DNA of 64,000 bases from Aquibacillus halophilus. GTDB lineage: Bacteria > Bacillota > Bacilli > Bacillales > Amphibacillaceae. The stretch is taken from positions 124,001 through 188,000 of the forward strand of contig NZ_WJNG01000007.1 in NCBI RefSeq assembly GCF_009649745.1. Reading direction: 5' to 3'. Below, piece by piece: positions 55,647 through 64,000 of the stretch. The notes under the pieces are model-generated. The model worked only from the letters and a program-made list of their open reading frames with translations. It did not search any database and was not told where the DNA came from. A program made the translations under genes and the position numbers. How positions within the stretch are numbered: the first letter of the stretch is position 1; every line of letters starts with the position of its first letter.

Positions 55647-56615
55647 GTGGACAAGCGTAAACCAATTTCAGTCCGAATGAACGGAAAAGAGACATCGATA
55701 AAAACAAATAGTAATGATGATAATCCATGGTCGTCTTCCCACCGAGAACAAGCAGCTGCAGCAGCAGACAAAGATTTCAACCCAGACGATTTAATAGAAT
55801 TTGAAAAAGCAAGTCGAACCAATGATGATCCAGAAGATGATTGGTACCAATTAAAAAAAACCAATAAACGGTCAGTTCCACCAATGTTTAAAATGTTTTT
55901 GTTGGCTGCTATTTCAGCCATTCTAGTCGGAGTAACGTTAGGGTTCATCATGCTACGGATGTTTGCAGGCATTGACAGTAATGGTGTGGATCAAGCGAAT
56001 ACTATTCAGACTATGCCTCCTGGAAATACCAATACTAATGAAAATGGAACCGTAGTTTCTCCGCCAAGTTCTGCGGGAAATGAATCGCTAACAATTGAAA
56101 GTTTAAACGCCTTTGTCATTCAAGCTGGTGTTTTCTCAACACAAGAAAAGGCGGAAGAATGGCAACAAAATTATCAGGCTGTTGGGTACCCAACGATGAC
56201 ATGGGAACGTGATGGACAATTCCATGTATTTGCAGGGCTTAGTGGAACGAAGGATGGTACAGATGAGTCAGAATCATTGATGATTGATCAAGGGTTAGAA
56301 CCCTATTCAGGTAAGCCATGGTCCACAGAAGAGATGACGGTAGAAGTTGCTAGCGATGAAAAAGAGTGGATCCAGGGGTTTGCAGAATTATGGAAAGATG
56401 CTTTAACAGCACCAAGTAGCGATAGCTTAGGTGGTAGCAGACAAGACTGGGAACAATGGTTATCTAATTACCCTGAACAAAGTTCCGAGCAAGTTGCAGC
56501 CCTTTATCAATCAGGTCAGCAATTTGTAGAAAGCCTTAGCCAGGAAAAAGAAAGTCTTCAATTACAAGTTGATTTATTAACTTTATGGAAACATTACTTT
56601 AATATAGGGAAATAA
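55647..56615 (+). CDS. spoIIB: SPOR-domain sporulation protein SpoIIB
   Basis: The protein has 322 residues, starting at GTG 55647 6 bp after GAGGG. A cytoplasmic region rich in Asp/Asn (about 1-75) is followed by one membrane helix (about 78-105, MFLLAAISAILVGVTLGFI) and an extracytoplasmic SPOR domain (LNAFVIQAGVFSTQEKAEEWQQNY, in pieces, about 155-225), which binds septal glycan. In B. subtilis SpoIIB localises to the polar septum and helps engulfment; comC-spoIIB-maf is the same order. Confidence 0.9.
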   Translation: MDKRKPISVRMNGKETSIKTNSNDDNPWSSSHREQAAAAADKDFNPDDLIEFEKASRTNDDPEDDWYQLKKTNKRSVPPMFKMFLLAAISAILVGVTLGFIMLRMFAGIDSNGVDQANTIQTMPPGNTNTNENGTVVSPPSSAGNESLTIESLNAFVIQAGVFSTQEKAEEWQQNYQAVGYPTMTWERDGQFHVFAGLSGTKDGTDESESLMIDQGLEPYSGKPWSTEEMTVEVASDEKEWIQGFAELWKDALTAPSSDSLGGSRQDWEQWLSNYPEQSSEQVAALYQSGQQFVESLSQEKESLQLQVDLLTLWKHYFNIGK

Positions 56616-56616
56616 T

Positions 56617-56650
56617 AAAGTAGGATATTATCCTGCTTTTTATTTTTGAT
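56617..56650 (+). terminator. Terminator of spoIIB
   Basis: AAAGTAGGAT and ATCCTGCTTT (one G-U) form a stem around ATT, followed by TTATTTTTG. Confidence 0.78.
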
Positions 56651-56799
56651 TGCTATACCCATTTCTAATTTACAAAAAGTACTAATAGTAAATACAAAAG
56701 TCGATAGCCATTAGCATAGAGTTTTAGTTTTTTGTATGTTTGTTAAAACTTACAAAGGTAGATACAATAAGGACAAGATCTAGGGAAGGATTGATTATT

Positions 56800-57399
56800 G
56801 TGAATGAGTTAGTGCTAGCATCTGGATCACCACGACGACAAGAGTTATTAAAACAGATGGGGATTTCTTATTCAGTAAGGATTACTGGGTTAGATGAATC
56901 CAAAATAACAAATTCTGATCCAAAGAAATTAGTTGAGGAGCTAGCTCGTTTGAAAGGAGAAAATATTTCTCTTCAAGAAGGGCAAGTGGTTCTAAGTGCG
57001 GATACAGTTGTAAGTTATAAAGACCAGATTCTAACTAAACCAACTAATGCTAAAGAAGCACTTACTATGTTAAGCAATCTAAATGGGAATACACATGTTG
57101 TTTATACTGGTGTGATGATTCGTTCGAAGAGCCAAGCAAGTCTATTCTCAGTTGCAACAGAAGTTGAATTCTGGGACATGTCTAATGTGGATTTAAAAGA
57201 CTATGTTGATTCAGGTGAATGGAAAGATAAAGCAGGTGGATATGGTATCCAATCAATTGGTGCTTTCTTGGTTAGGGAAATACGTGGTGATTATTATAAT
57301 GTTGTGGGACTACCATTATCACTTGTACTCAGACAACTTAAAGAGTTTTCAATTTACCCCTCCTTCCCTAAGGAAAAGGTATCTGAGGAGGAAAAATGA
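56800..57399 (+). CDS. maf: Nucleotide pyrophosphatase Maf
   Basis: The protein has 199 residues from GTG 56800, 8 bp after GGGAAGG; the frame extends to 56740 but the family begins at NELVLASGSPRRQELL. This is a Maf/YhdE house-cleaning pyrophosphatase acting on modified nucleotides (dTTP/UTP group). Conserved residues are in SGSPRR, LSADTVVSYKDQILTKP and DKAGGYGIQSIGAFLV. In B. subtilis it lies next to radC and affects septation when overproduced. Its 3' end contains the RBS of radC. Confidence 0.96.
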   Translation: MNELVLASGSPRRQELLKQMGISYSVRITGLDESKITNSDPKKLVEELARLKGENISLQEGQVVLSADTVVSYKDQILTKPTNAKEALTMLSNLNGNTHVVYTGVMIRSKSQASLFSVATEVEFWDMSNVDLKDYVDSGEWKDKAGGYGIQSIGAFLVREIRGDYYNVVGLPLSLVLRQLKEFSIYPSFPKEKVSEEEK

Positions 57400-57402
57400 C
57401 AA

Positions 57403-58092
57403 ATGGCAAAAGATAGTATGACAATGAAAGATATACCCAGACAAGACCGTCCCCGGGAACGGCTTTTGGAACATGGGGCTAGTAATTTGTCTAATCAGGA
57501 ACTCTTATCCATTATACTTGGTACGGGGTCTAAAGAAGAATCAGTTAGCCTTTTGTCTCAGAGAATATTAATGCATTTTGAAGGGTTAAATTTACTTCGT
57601 GATTCAACTATTGAAGAATTAACTGCCATCAAGGGAATAGGAACAGTTAAAGGTGTATTAATTTTAGCTGCAATTGAATTAGGTAAACGAATGCATAAAT
57701 ACAAACCTCAAGAAAGGTATGTGATAAGGAGTCCCGAAGATGGGGCAGATTATGTAATGGAAGAGATGAGAAATTTAAAACAAGAACACTTTGTATGTTT
57801 GTTCCTTAATACAAAGAATCAAATCGTTCACAGACAAACTATATTTATTGGTAGTTTGAACGCCTCGATTGTTCACCCTAGAGAAGTATTTCGAGAAGCA
57901 GTTAAACGGTCTGCAGCCTCCATTATTTGTGCACACAATCACCCTTCAGGAGATCCCTCTCCCTCTCAAGAAGATATCCACGTCACGAAACGCTTATCTG
58001 AGTGCGGTAAAATAATAGGAATTGAACTTTTAGATCATTTAGTTATAGGTGATCATAAATTCGTTTCACTAAAAGAAAAAGGATACTTATAA
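57403..58092 (+). CDS. radC: JAB/MPN-domain protein RadC
   Basis: The protein has 229 residues. An N-terminal helix-hairpin-helix region (GASNLSNQELLSIILGTGSKEESV in parts, IEELTAIKGIGTVKG) is followed by a JAB1/MPN-type metalloprotease-like domain with EVFREAVKRSAASIICAHNHPSGDPSPSQED, showing the HxH...D zinc ligands HNHPSGDPSPS. The exact function of RadC is unresolved. ATG 57403 begins 4 bp after the maf stop. Confidence 0.95.
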   Translation: MAKDSMTMKDIPRQDRPRERLLEHGASNLSNQELLSIILGTGSKEESVSLLSQRILMHFEGLNLLRDSTIEELTAIKGIGTVKGVLILAAIELGKRMHKYKPQERYVIRSPEDGADYVMEEMRNLKQEHFVCLFLNTKNQIVHRQTIFIGSLNASIVHPREVFREAVKRSAASIICAHNHPSGDPSPSQEDIHVTKRLSECGKIIGIELLDHLVIGDHKFVSLKEKGYL

Positions 58093-58140
58093 TACTATCT
58101 ATTTTTTTGTTTTTCTCGTATAATTAAATCAGAATGTTTC

Positions 58141-58175
58141 AGCGCCATTACAGGAATGCTCTTGTAATTGGCGCT
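58141..58175 (+). other. Hairpin between radC and mreB
   Basis: AGCGCCATTACA and TGTAATTGGCGCT form an 12-bp stem with a one-base bulge. Only a weak T tract follows, so termination is uncertain. Confidence 0.5.
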
Positions 58176-58323
58176 TCTTGACATTATGATAATAATCGTA
58201 ATTCCAATCATTCAAGGAAGTAGTAATCCTGTGGGATTTATTGCTTGTTATGAATGGCTTCGATATAGTAAAACGTACATATAATCTAAAACACAGGATG
58301 GTTTTTTGGAAAGGGAGATTTCG

Positions 58324-59364
58324 TTGGGTAGATTTAGTTTATCGCAAGATTTAGGAATAGATTTAGGTACCGCAAATACCCTCGTGTTTGTTAAGGGGAA
58401 GGGCATTGTCGTTCGCGAACCATCAGTTGTGGCAAAAAACTTGAATACAGGGGAAATCCAAGCAGTAGGTAGGGACGCTAGAAATATGATTGGGCGTACA
58501 CCTGGAAATATTTCTGTAATTCGACCAATGAAAGATGGCGTGATTGCTGATTATGATACAACTGCAGTAATGATGAAATATTATATAAAACAAGCTCAGA
58601 AGAATCGGTCTTCTTTTGCCAGAAAACCAAACGTAATGGTATGTGTTCCTTCAGGCATTACAATGGTAGAAGAGCGTGCAGTCATCGATGCGACCAAGCA
58701 AGCTGGAGCTAAAGATGCCTTTCCAATTGCTGAGCCGTTTGCAGCGGCCATAGGAGCCGGGTTACCTGTTTGGGAACCAACAGGTAGTATGATTGTTGAT
58801 ATCGGTGGTGGAACTACAGAAGTAGCCATTATATCTCTAGGTGGAATTGTTTCGAGTCGATCAATTCGTATAGCTGGGGATAATATGGATGAATCAATTA
58901 TTCAATATGTCCGTAAGAATTATAATCTTATGATTGGCGAAAGAACAGCTGAATCAATTAAAATGGACATTGGCTCAGCTGGGAACCTAATAGACAACGA
59001 AGAGTTGGACATACGTGGTAGGGATCTCTTAACAGGTTTACCAAAGACAATTACTATTACCGCAGAAGAGGTTGCTCTATCTTTAAAGGATACGGTTTCT
59101 GCTATTATTGAAGCAGTTAAAAATACTTTAGAAAAAACACCTCCAGAACTCGCTGCTGATATAATGGACAGAGGGATTGTATTGTCTGGTGGTGGAGCTT
59201 TACTAAAAAATCTAGATCAAGTAATCAGTGATGAAACTAAAATGCCTGTATTTGTGGCTGATGAACCGCTTGATAGTGTCGCGATTGGTACTGGAAAGTC
59301 TTTAGAGTATATTCACCATTTTAGATCTCATCCAAATGTGTCCTCGCGTTCCAGATTGGAATAA
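58324..59364 (+). CDS. mreB: Rod-shape determining actin homologue MreB
   Basis: The protein has 346 residues from TTG 58324, 6-7 bp after AAAGGGAG; a TTG at 58306 precedes the RBS and is rejected. Actin-fold motifs: [20 protein letters not shown] (phosphate 1), [19 protein letters not shown] (phosphate 2), and [18 protein letters not shown] (adenosine). MreB directs lateral-wall synthesis with MreC, MreD and the elongasome. It is the first gene of mreBCD-minCD. Confidence 0.97.
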   Translation: MGRFSLSQDLGIDLGTANTLVFVKGKGIVVREPSVVAKNLNTGEIQAVGRDARNMIGRTPGNISVIRPMKDGVIADYDTTAVMMKYYIKQAQKNRSSFARKPNVMVCVPSGITMVEERAVIDATKQAGAKDAFPIAEPFAAAIGAGLPVWEPTGSMIVDIGGGTTEVAIISLGGIVSSRSIRIAGDNMDESIIQYVRKNYNLMIGERTAESIKMDIGSAGNLIDNEELDIRGRDLLTGLPKTITITAEEVALSLKDTVSAIIEAVKNTLEKTPPELAADIMDRGIVLSGGGALLKNLDQVISDETKMPVFVADEPLDSVAIGTGKSLEYIHHFRSHPNVSSRSRLE

Positions 59365-59377
59365 GTAGGTGTGATTA

Positions 59378-60253
59378 ATGTCTTTTTTTCATAAAAAACG
59401 TCTTTTTGTCATTTTAGTAGGTTTTATAATACTTGTTGGTTTAATCGGATTTTCTATACGCGATCGCGAGGAGCTTTCGCTAGTAGAAGAGTTCTTACAT
59501 GATACAGTAGGATGGTTTCAAAGTATTGTCCATAAACCTGTTGATTTTACAACAAGTCTTATTACTAATATAGAGGGTATGAAAAACGTATATGATGAGA
59601 ACCAAGTGTTAAAGTCTAGATTAAGTCAATCTAAGAACTTATTGTATGAAGTACAAGAGTTAAAACAGGAAAATCAAGAGCTGAGAAGTGTCTTAGGTAA
59701 AACTGAGTCAATTACTGATTATCAACCAATACAAGCATCAGTTATTGCCAGAAGTCCAGAGGCATCATCTCACCAGGTTAAACTAAATAAGGGTAAACAA
59801 AACGGTGTCCGAACCAATATGGCTGTTATTACTGGTGAAGGAATGATTGGAAAGGTGCAGTCTGCCTCTCAATTTACCTCAACGGTATTACTTTTAAGTG
59901 GATTTGATAGGTCCAATCGGATATCTGTCAATATAGCTGCTGATAACGAAGAGGAAGTTACCGGGTTTATTGTTGGATTTGATCCCGAATCTGAATTTTT
60001 ATTATTAGAGCTAAACGCGTATGAGGTAGAGCTTAATGGGGAAGAATTAGTCGTTTCCTCAGGAATGGGTGGGGTATTCCCAGGAGACTTAGAAATAGGT
60101 ACAATAGAAGAAGTTACACCTGACAAATATGGTTTAACTCAAATTGCATATGTTAAGCCTGCAGCAGACTTGTCTAACATGGACCATGTGATTGTTGTTA
60201 ATCGTTTAGCAGCGCAGCCAGAAGAAGACACTTCTGAAGAGGAGGAGGAGTAA
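59378..60253 (+). CDS. mreC: Rod-shape determining protein MreC
   Basis: The protein has 291 residues. One N-terminal membrane helix (about 8-27, LFVILVGFIILVGLIGFSI), a coiled coil (about 75-110) and the two-barrel extracellular MreC domain (VIARSPEASSHQVKLNKGKQ and VVSSGMGGVFPGDLEIGTI). The C terminus is acidic (EEDTSEEEEE). ATG 59378 is 13 bp after mreB, and the stop overlaps the mreD start by one base. Confidence 0.95.
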   Translation: MSFFHKKRLFVILVGFIILVGLIGFSIRDREELSLVEEFLHDTVGWFQSIVHKPVDFTTSLITNIEGMKNVYDENQVLKSRLSQSKNLLYEVQELKQENQELRSVLGKTESITDYQPIQASVIARSPEASSHQVKLNKGKQNGVRTNMAVITGEGMIGKVQSASQFTSTVLLLSGFDRSNRISVNIAADNEEEVTGFIVGFDPESEFLLLELNAYEVELNGEELVVSSGMGGVFPGDLEIGTIEEVTPDKYGLTQIAYVKPAADLSNMDHVIVVNRLAAQPEEDTSEEEEE

Positions 60254-60786
60254 TGCAGAAGTTCTACCTTCCTCTTTTCCTTTTAGCTTTAGTCGTGCTA
60301 GAGGGGGTTGCGCTAGATTTTATACCCAATATTTCGGTGTTGGACGACTTGCTTGTTATTCCACACTGGCTATTAGTATTTCTAGTTATGGTTGCTGTTT
60401 TTTATGACCAAGAAAATACTTATTTTTCAATAGTTAATGCTATCCTCTTTGGTTTACTAATAGATGTTGTTTATACATCAGTTATTGGCGTATACATGTT
60501 TGTATATGCTTTAACAATATATTTAATCCATGGGTTATCAAAGTTATTACATACAAACTATTTTGTAGTCTTATTAATGACCATTATAGCTGTCGGTATT
60601 GCAGATATAGGTATATATTTTATTTATTTCTTTATAGGGACAATGGATATATTCTGGGAGGAATATATGATGACCCGACTGATTCCTACTATCCTAGCTA
60701 ATATATTATTTTTCTTAATATGCTATCCTATAGTAAAAAGAAAACTTGTAAAATGGTCAATAGTACAATTTGATCGTAAAAAATAG
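60253..60786 (+). CDS. mreD: Rod-shape determining protein MreD
   Basis: The protein has 177 residues with five to six membrane helices and little soluble sequence, as usual for MreD (MQKFYLPLFLLALVVLEGV and INAILFGLLIDVVYTSVIGVY). The ATG overlaps the mreC stop (TAATG), so they are translationally coupled. It bridges MreC to the cell-wall machinery in the membrane. Confidence 0.93.
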   Translation: MQKFYLPLFLLALVVLEGVALDFIPNISVLDDLLVIPHWLLVFLVMVAVFYDQENTYFSIVNAILFGLLIDVVYTSVIGVYMFVYALTIYLIHGLSKLLHTNYFVVLLMTIIAVGIADIGIYFIYFFIGTMDIFWEEYMMTRLIPTILANILFFLICYPIVKRKLVKWSIVQFDRKK

Positions 60787-60886
60787 TATAAAGTGAGTGT
60801 TTGAAAAGTGATGGTGTTAATCTACACCCACCATTTTTGGAAATATCTCCAACATATTTAAAATAAATTTTTGGGGTGAATTTATC

Positions 60887-61573
60887 GTGATAGGCAACAA
60901 GCAACTGATAACGATAAAAGGTACTAGGGATGGTCTTACATTATTTATTGATGATTCTTGTTCGTTTGCTGATGTAATGCAAGAGTTAGAACAGGTCCTC
61001 TCAACAAATTATGTGGACAAGGATGAGCCGATGATTACTGTCACTATACACCTTGGTAATCGTTATTTACATAAACAGCAGGAAGAAAAACTTCGAGAAG
61101 TAATTAGAAGTAAAAATAAATTGGTAGTTCACTCGATAGAATCAAATGTTATTTTAAAAAAGCAAGCGTTAGAATGGAAAGAAGATAGTGAGATTAAGTC
61201 TATCACTAAAATCGTCCGATCTGGTCAAGTACTAGAGGTTAAAGGGGATCTATTATTAATTGGTGATGTGAACCCTGGTGGAAAAATAGTTGCAAGTGGT
61301 AATATTTTTGTATTAGGAAGTCTTCGTGGCATAGCGCACGCAGGTGCATATGGAAATAGAGATGCTGTCATTACTGCATCTTATATGAAGCCTAGTCAGC
61401 TGAGGATTGCAGATTACATTAGTCGCTCTCCAGATTATGAATCTGATGGTGTATATATGGAGTGTGGATTAATTGACGAGAGCAAAGAAAAAATAGTTAT
61501 CGACCGACTTCAAGTTCTTTCGCAAAAACGGCCGGATTTAAACGGGTTTGAAAGGAGAATTTTAAATGGGTGA
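60887..61573 (+). CDS. minC: Septum site-determining protein MinC
   Basis: The protein has 228 residues, starting at GTG 60887 6 bp after TTGGGGTGAA. The N-terminal FtsZ-inhibiting domain (about 1-100) is followed by the C-terminal beta-helix that binds MinD (LLIGDVNPGGKIVASGNIFV and LGSLRGIAHAGAYG). It blocks division near the poles. The end overlaps minD by 8 bp. Confidence 0.95.
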   Translation: MIGNKQLITIKGTRDGLTLFIDDSCSFADVMQELEQVLSTNYVDKDEPMITVTIHLGNRYLHKQQEEKLREVIRSKNKLVVHSIESNVILKKQALEWKEDSEIKSITKIVRSGQVLEVKGDLLLIGDVNPGGKIVASGNIFVLGSLRGIAHAGAYGNRDAVITASYMKPSQLRIADYISRSPDYESDGVYMECGLIDESKEKIVIDRLQVLSQKRPDLNGFERRILNG

Positions 61574-62363
61574 AGCAATAGTTATTACGTCTGGAAAGGG
61601 TGGAGTTGGTAAAACAACTACAACCGCAAATTTAGGTACAGCATTAGCATTGATGGAAAAGAAAGTTTGCCTAATCGATACAGATATTGGTTTGAGGAAC
61701 CTGGATGTGGTGATGGGCCTAGAGAACCGGATTATATATGATATCGTAGACGTTATGAAAAAACGCTGTAAATTAAACCAAGCATTGATCAAAGATAAAC
61801 GATTTGATTGTTTATTCTTATTACCAGCTGCACAAACAAGCGATAAGTCCGAGATAACACCACAGGGAATGGAAGAAATTGTCGCAGAGTTAAAGCAAGA
61901 CTATGACTATATCTTAATTGATTGTCCTGCCGGGATCGAACAAGGATATAAAAATGCAGTGGCTGGTGCAGACAAGGCTATAGTTGTTGTTACCCCTGAG
62001 AAATCTAGTGTTCGTGATGCTGATAGAATTATAGGATTACTAGAGAAAGAGGATATTGAACCTCCTCATTTAGTAGTAAATCGAATTCGTAATCATATGG
62101 TAAAAAACGGAGATATGCTGGATGTGGATGAAATCGTACAAATTCTATCGATTGAACTATTGGGTATTGTTGCGGACGATGATGATGTAATTAAGGCATC
62201 AAATCACGGAGAGCCTGTTGCTTTCCATCCAAATACAAGGGCGTCAATTGCTTATCGTAACATTGCTAGAAGAATTTTAGGAGAGTCTGTTCCTCTTATG
62301 TCTCTAGAGGATCAAAATGGAGTTTTTACCAAGGTGAAAAAGTTCTTTGGTATGAGATCGTAG
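61566..62363 (+). CDS. minD: Septum site-determining ATPase MinD
   Basis: The protein has 265 residues. The deviant Walker A motif ITSGKGGVGKTTTTANLG, switch DTDIGLRNLDVVMGLENR and DYILIDCPAGIEQGYKNA are textbook. A C-terminal amphipathic membrane-targeting helix ends VFTKVKKFFGMRS. It recruits MinC to the membrane. ATG 61566 lies within the end of minC, with GAAAGGAG upstream. Confidence 0.98.
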   Translation: MGEAIVITSGKGGVGKTTTTANLGTALALMEKKVCLIDTDIGLRNLDVVMGLENRIIYDIVDVMKKRCKLNQALIKDKRFDCLFLLPAAQTSDKSEITPQGMEEIVAELKQDYDYILIDCPAGIEQGYKNAVAGADKAIVVVTPEKSSVRDADRIIGLLEKEDIEPPHLVVNRIRNHMVKNGDMLDVDEIVQILSIELLGIVADDDDVIKASNHGEPVAFHPNTRASIAYRNIARRILGESVPLMSLEDQNGVFTKVKKFFGMRS

Positions 62364-62380
62364 TGAGAATAAATTATTCA

Positions 62381-62417
62381 AATCCCTTAACACAACGTTA
62401 AGGGATTTTTATTTTTG
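62381..62417 (+). terminator. Terminator of mreBCD-minCD
   Basis: AATCCCTTAAC (62381-62391) pairs perfectly with GTTAAGGGATT (62397-62407), followed by TTTATTTTTG. Confidence 0.88.
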
Positions 62418-62489
62418 CCGGTTTAACTCAATAGAACAATTATTTTAAGTGTTCGTTTTAAGTTCATGAGCTATTTCTGTTTGATAATC

Positions 62490-62518
62490 GCATATATGCT
62501 TGTCGTTCTTCATAGACT
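62490..62518 (+). promoter_or_regulatory. Sigma-E promoter of the spoIVF operon
   Basis: GCATATA (62490-62496), 14 bp, CATAGACT (62511-62518) fits the sigma-E pattern (KCATATT, 14 bp, CATACANT). The spoIVF operon is transcribed by sigma-E in the B. subtilis mother cell. Confidence 0.7.
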
Positions 62519-62551
62519 TGTACAAATATGACATGAAGGAAAGTGAGTGCT

Positions 62552-63319
62552 ATGAATAAAGATATTAAGCAGGTTCGAAAAAGTATTTCTAAACGAAAAA
62601 GGGATAAAACTGGTATAAGTAATTCTAAAATCAATAGAAATTTTTCAACGGCTACTTTTCCTCATGATGAAGAAAAACATGGTTATGCACCATTCTCACC
62701 GATAACTGATTCTAGTAAAAGCGTGAAGGATACATTTGTTGCGTCATTAATGATGAAAAGTATCCTGGCTGCGGTGATGTTCTTTGGTGTTGCACTTTTT
62801 GTAGGCAATGACATCGATTGGCTTCAGCAACCTAAAGAGTGGACAAGTATGGCTTTGACTGAGGAGTTTCCTTTTGCTTCTGTTAACCATTGGTACCAAG
62901 AAAAATTCGGATATCCTTTAGCTTTAACTCCAAGTCAAGAGGACCAAGTAAATCAACAAGGACAAGCCCTACCAGTGAATGGGACAGTAAGTCAATCGTT
63001 TAAAACAAACGGGCGGGGAATTTTGATTCAAACAAAAGAGACATCCAAAGTAGTTGCCATAGATAAAGGAACAGTAATTTTTGCAGGGAATGATACAAAA
63101 ACGAATAAAACTGTAATTGTACAGCATCGAGACGGAAGCAATACGATATACGGAAATCTATCATCTATAGATGTTTATCAGTATCAGTTTATAGCAAGTA
63201 ATGAAGTGATAGGTGAATTTATACCAACAGAAACAAATTCAAATGTATATTTTGCCATTGAAAAAAATAATCAATTTTTGGATCCAGTTAAGGTGATAGA
63301 AGTTGACGAACGTCCTTAA
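62552..63319 (+). CDS. spoIVFA: Stage IV sporulation protein FA
   Basis: The protein has 255 residues from ATG 62552, 8 bp after AAGGAAAG. A basic N-terminal cytoplasmic part (about 1-65) precedes one membrane helix (about 66-88, AAVMFFGVALFVGN) and a LytM-like (M23) domain in which the metal ligands look incomplete (GTVIFAGNDTKTNKTVIVQH, then DGSNTIYGNL). It holds SpoIVFB inactive with BofA until forespore signals arrive. It overlaps the spoIVFB start. Confidence 0.92.
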   Translation: MNKDIKQVRKSISKRKRDKTGISNSKINRNFSTATFPHDEEKHGYAPFSPITDSSKSVKDTFVASLMMKSILAAVMFFGVALFVGNDIDWLQQPKEWTSMALTEEFPFASVNHWYQEKFGYPLALTPSQEDQVNQQGQALPVNGTVSQSFKTNGRGILIQTKETSKVVAIDKGTVIFAGNDTKTNKTVIVQHRDGSNTIYGNLSSIDVYQYQFIASNEVIGEFIPTETNSNVYFAIEKNNQFLDPVKVIEVDERP

Positions 63320-64000
63320 ATTTTTACCTCCCATCCACATCCATCCAATTCTATGGTTCTTTATCGGTGTTTCTCTACTGACGGGAACCTTTATGGAAAT
63401 AAGTGTGATCTTCGCGATAGTAATTATTCACGAATTTGGTCATTACACAATGGCAAAAATTTTTCAATGGCGCATTAGAAGGATAAGTCTGTGGGTGTTT
63501 GGAGGGGTTATGGAAACCGATGAGCATGGAAGTAAGCCGATACGTGAAGAGTTGCTGATTGCCTTAGCAGGCCCTATTCAGCATGTTTTAATTTATTTAG
63601 TCTTAATAGGCTGCTCAAATTTTTCATTATTACCTGCGTCAGTAATCCTATTGGCATTTCAATACAATACAACTATTCTATCATTTAACATGTTACCAAT
63701 TTGGCCTTTAGATGGTGGGAAAATTTTATTCCTGATGTATTCATCAATATTCCCATACAAAAAGGCACATGAATGGATGATTATAAGCTCAATCGGTTGT
63801 TCAGTTATTGCTGCTTTAGTATTCTTACTTTTCTATCCCTTTACGTTGAGTACAATTCTACTGGTTACTTTTATATTATGGGAAAATCGTCTAGAATGGA
63901 AACAAAGATATTTTGTATTTCTACGTTTTTTACTAACAAGGCATACAGACAATGTTAAGAAAACTAAAGTTCGCCCGATTTTTGTTGGGGCTGATGCCCC
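63303..64000 (+). CDS. spoIVFB: Intramembrane metalloprotease SpoIVFB, pro-sigma-K processing (3' partial)
   Basis: The frame starts at TTG 63303 (AAGGTGAT 5-6 bp upstream, inside spoIVFA) and stays open to the right edge, giving about 232 codons. The zinc motif is IIHEFGHYTMAKIF, the GGV-containing loop and LAGPIQH follow, and the second motif is NMLPIWPLDGGKILF (Asp ligand). This is a site-2 protease (M50) that cleaves pro-sigma-K in the mother-cell membrane. The overlap of 17 bp with spoIVFA implies coupled translation. Confidence 0.93.
   Translation, partial: MTNVLKFLPPIHIHPILWFFIGVSLLTGTFMEISVIFAIVIIHEFGHYTMAKIFQWRIRRISLWVFGGVMETDEHGSKPIREELLIALAGPIQHVLIYLVLIGCSNFSLLPASVILLAFQYNTTILSFNMLPIWPLDGGKILFLMYSSIFPYKKAHEWMIISSIGCSVIAALVFLLFYPFTLSTILLVTFILWENRLEWKQRYFVFLRFLLTRHTDNVKKTKVRPIFVGADA

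Overview
The window is a contiguous piece of an AT-rich, endospore-forming Firmicute chromosome, family Bacillaceae. The gene order is the classical Bacillus block lcfA-fadR-etfBA-trxA-uvrC-yslB-sdhCAB-gerE-racE-gerM-rph-tig-clpX-lonBA-engB-hemAXCDBL-spoVID-valS-folC-comC-spoIIB-maf-radC-mreBCD-minCD-spoIVFAB. The protein sequences and the repeat family suggest the halophilic/alkaliphilic side of the family (the Oceanobacillus, Virgibacillus and Gracilibacillus type), but genus cannot be fixed from this text. Nearly all genes are on the + strand; yslB, a membrane protein at 27.2 kb, a 62-residue protein at 37.3 kb and an ATP-grasp enzyme at 41.2 kb are reversed.

Layout: 0-3 kb fatty-acid oxidation (acyl-CoA ligase end, FadR with its operator, EtfBA); 3.2-9.4 kb thioredoxin, UvrC and succinate dehydrogenase; 9.5-18 kb thioesterase, spore regulator GerE behind a sigma-K promoter, a cation/proton antiporter, a MarR regulator, glutamate racemase, GerM, RNase PH, dITPase, a phosphodiesterase and two tRNAs (Gly, Arg); 18-27 kb protein quality control (trigger factor, ClpX, LonB, LonA) and EngB; 28-34 kb the complete hemAXCDBL operon; 35-37 kb spore coat genes; 37.6-43.5 kb T-box-controlled valS, an ATP-grasp enzyme and folC; 43.6-55.5 kb a diguanylate cyclase and a complete type IV pilus locus; 55.6-64 kb spoIIB, maf, radC, mreBCD, minCD and the spoIVF operon, running off the right edge inside spoIVFB.

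The most striking system is a type IV pilus locus inserted between folC and spoIIB, where Bacillus subtilis has little more than comC. It holds three minor pilins, PilB, PilT, PilC, then a major pilin, prepilin peptidase, PilM, PilN and PilO. Three separate sequence signals tie it to cyclic di-GMP: a membrane GAF-GGDEF diguanylate cyclase directly upstream, a class II c-di-GMP riboswitch wired as an ON switch in front of the major pilin gene, and tandem MshEN-like motifs at the N terminus of PilB.

Other points of note: clpX carries an in-frame TAA inside an otherwise intact reading frame. Two loci hold head-to-head pairs of a palindromic repeat family whose terminal stems show compensatory changes. 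A 42-bp duplication carries the 5' end of tRNA-Arg. The antiporter gene has no standard start codon at its family N terminus and has a long hairpin against its ribosome binding site.
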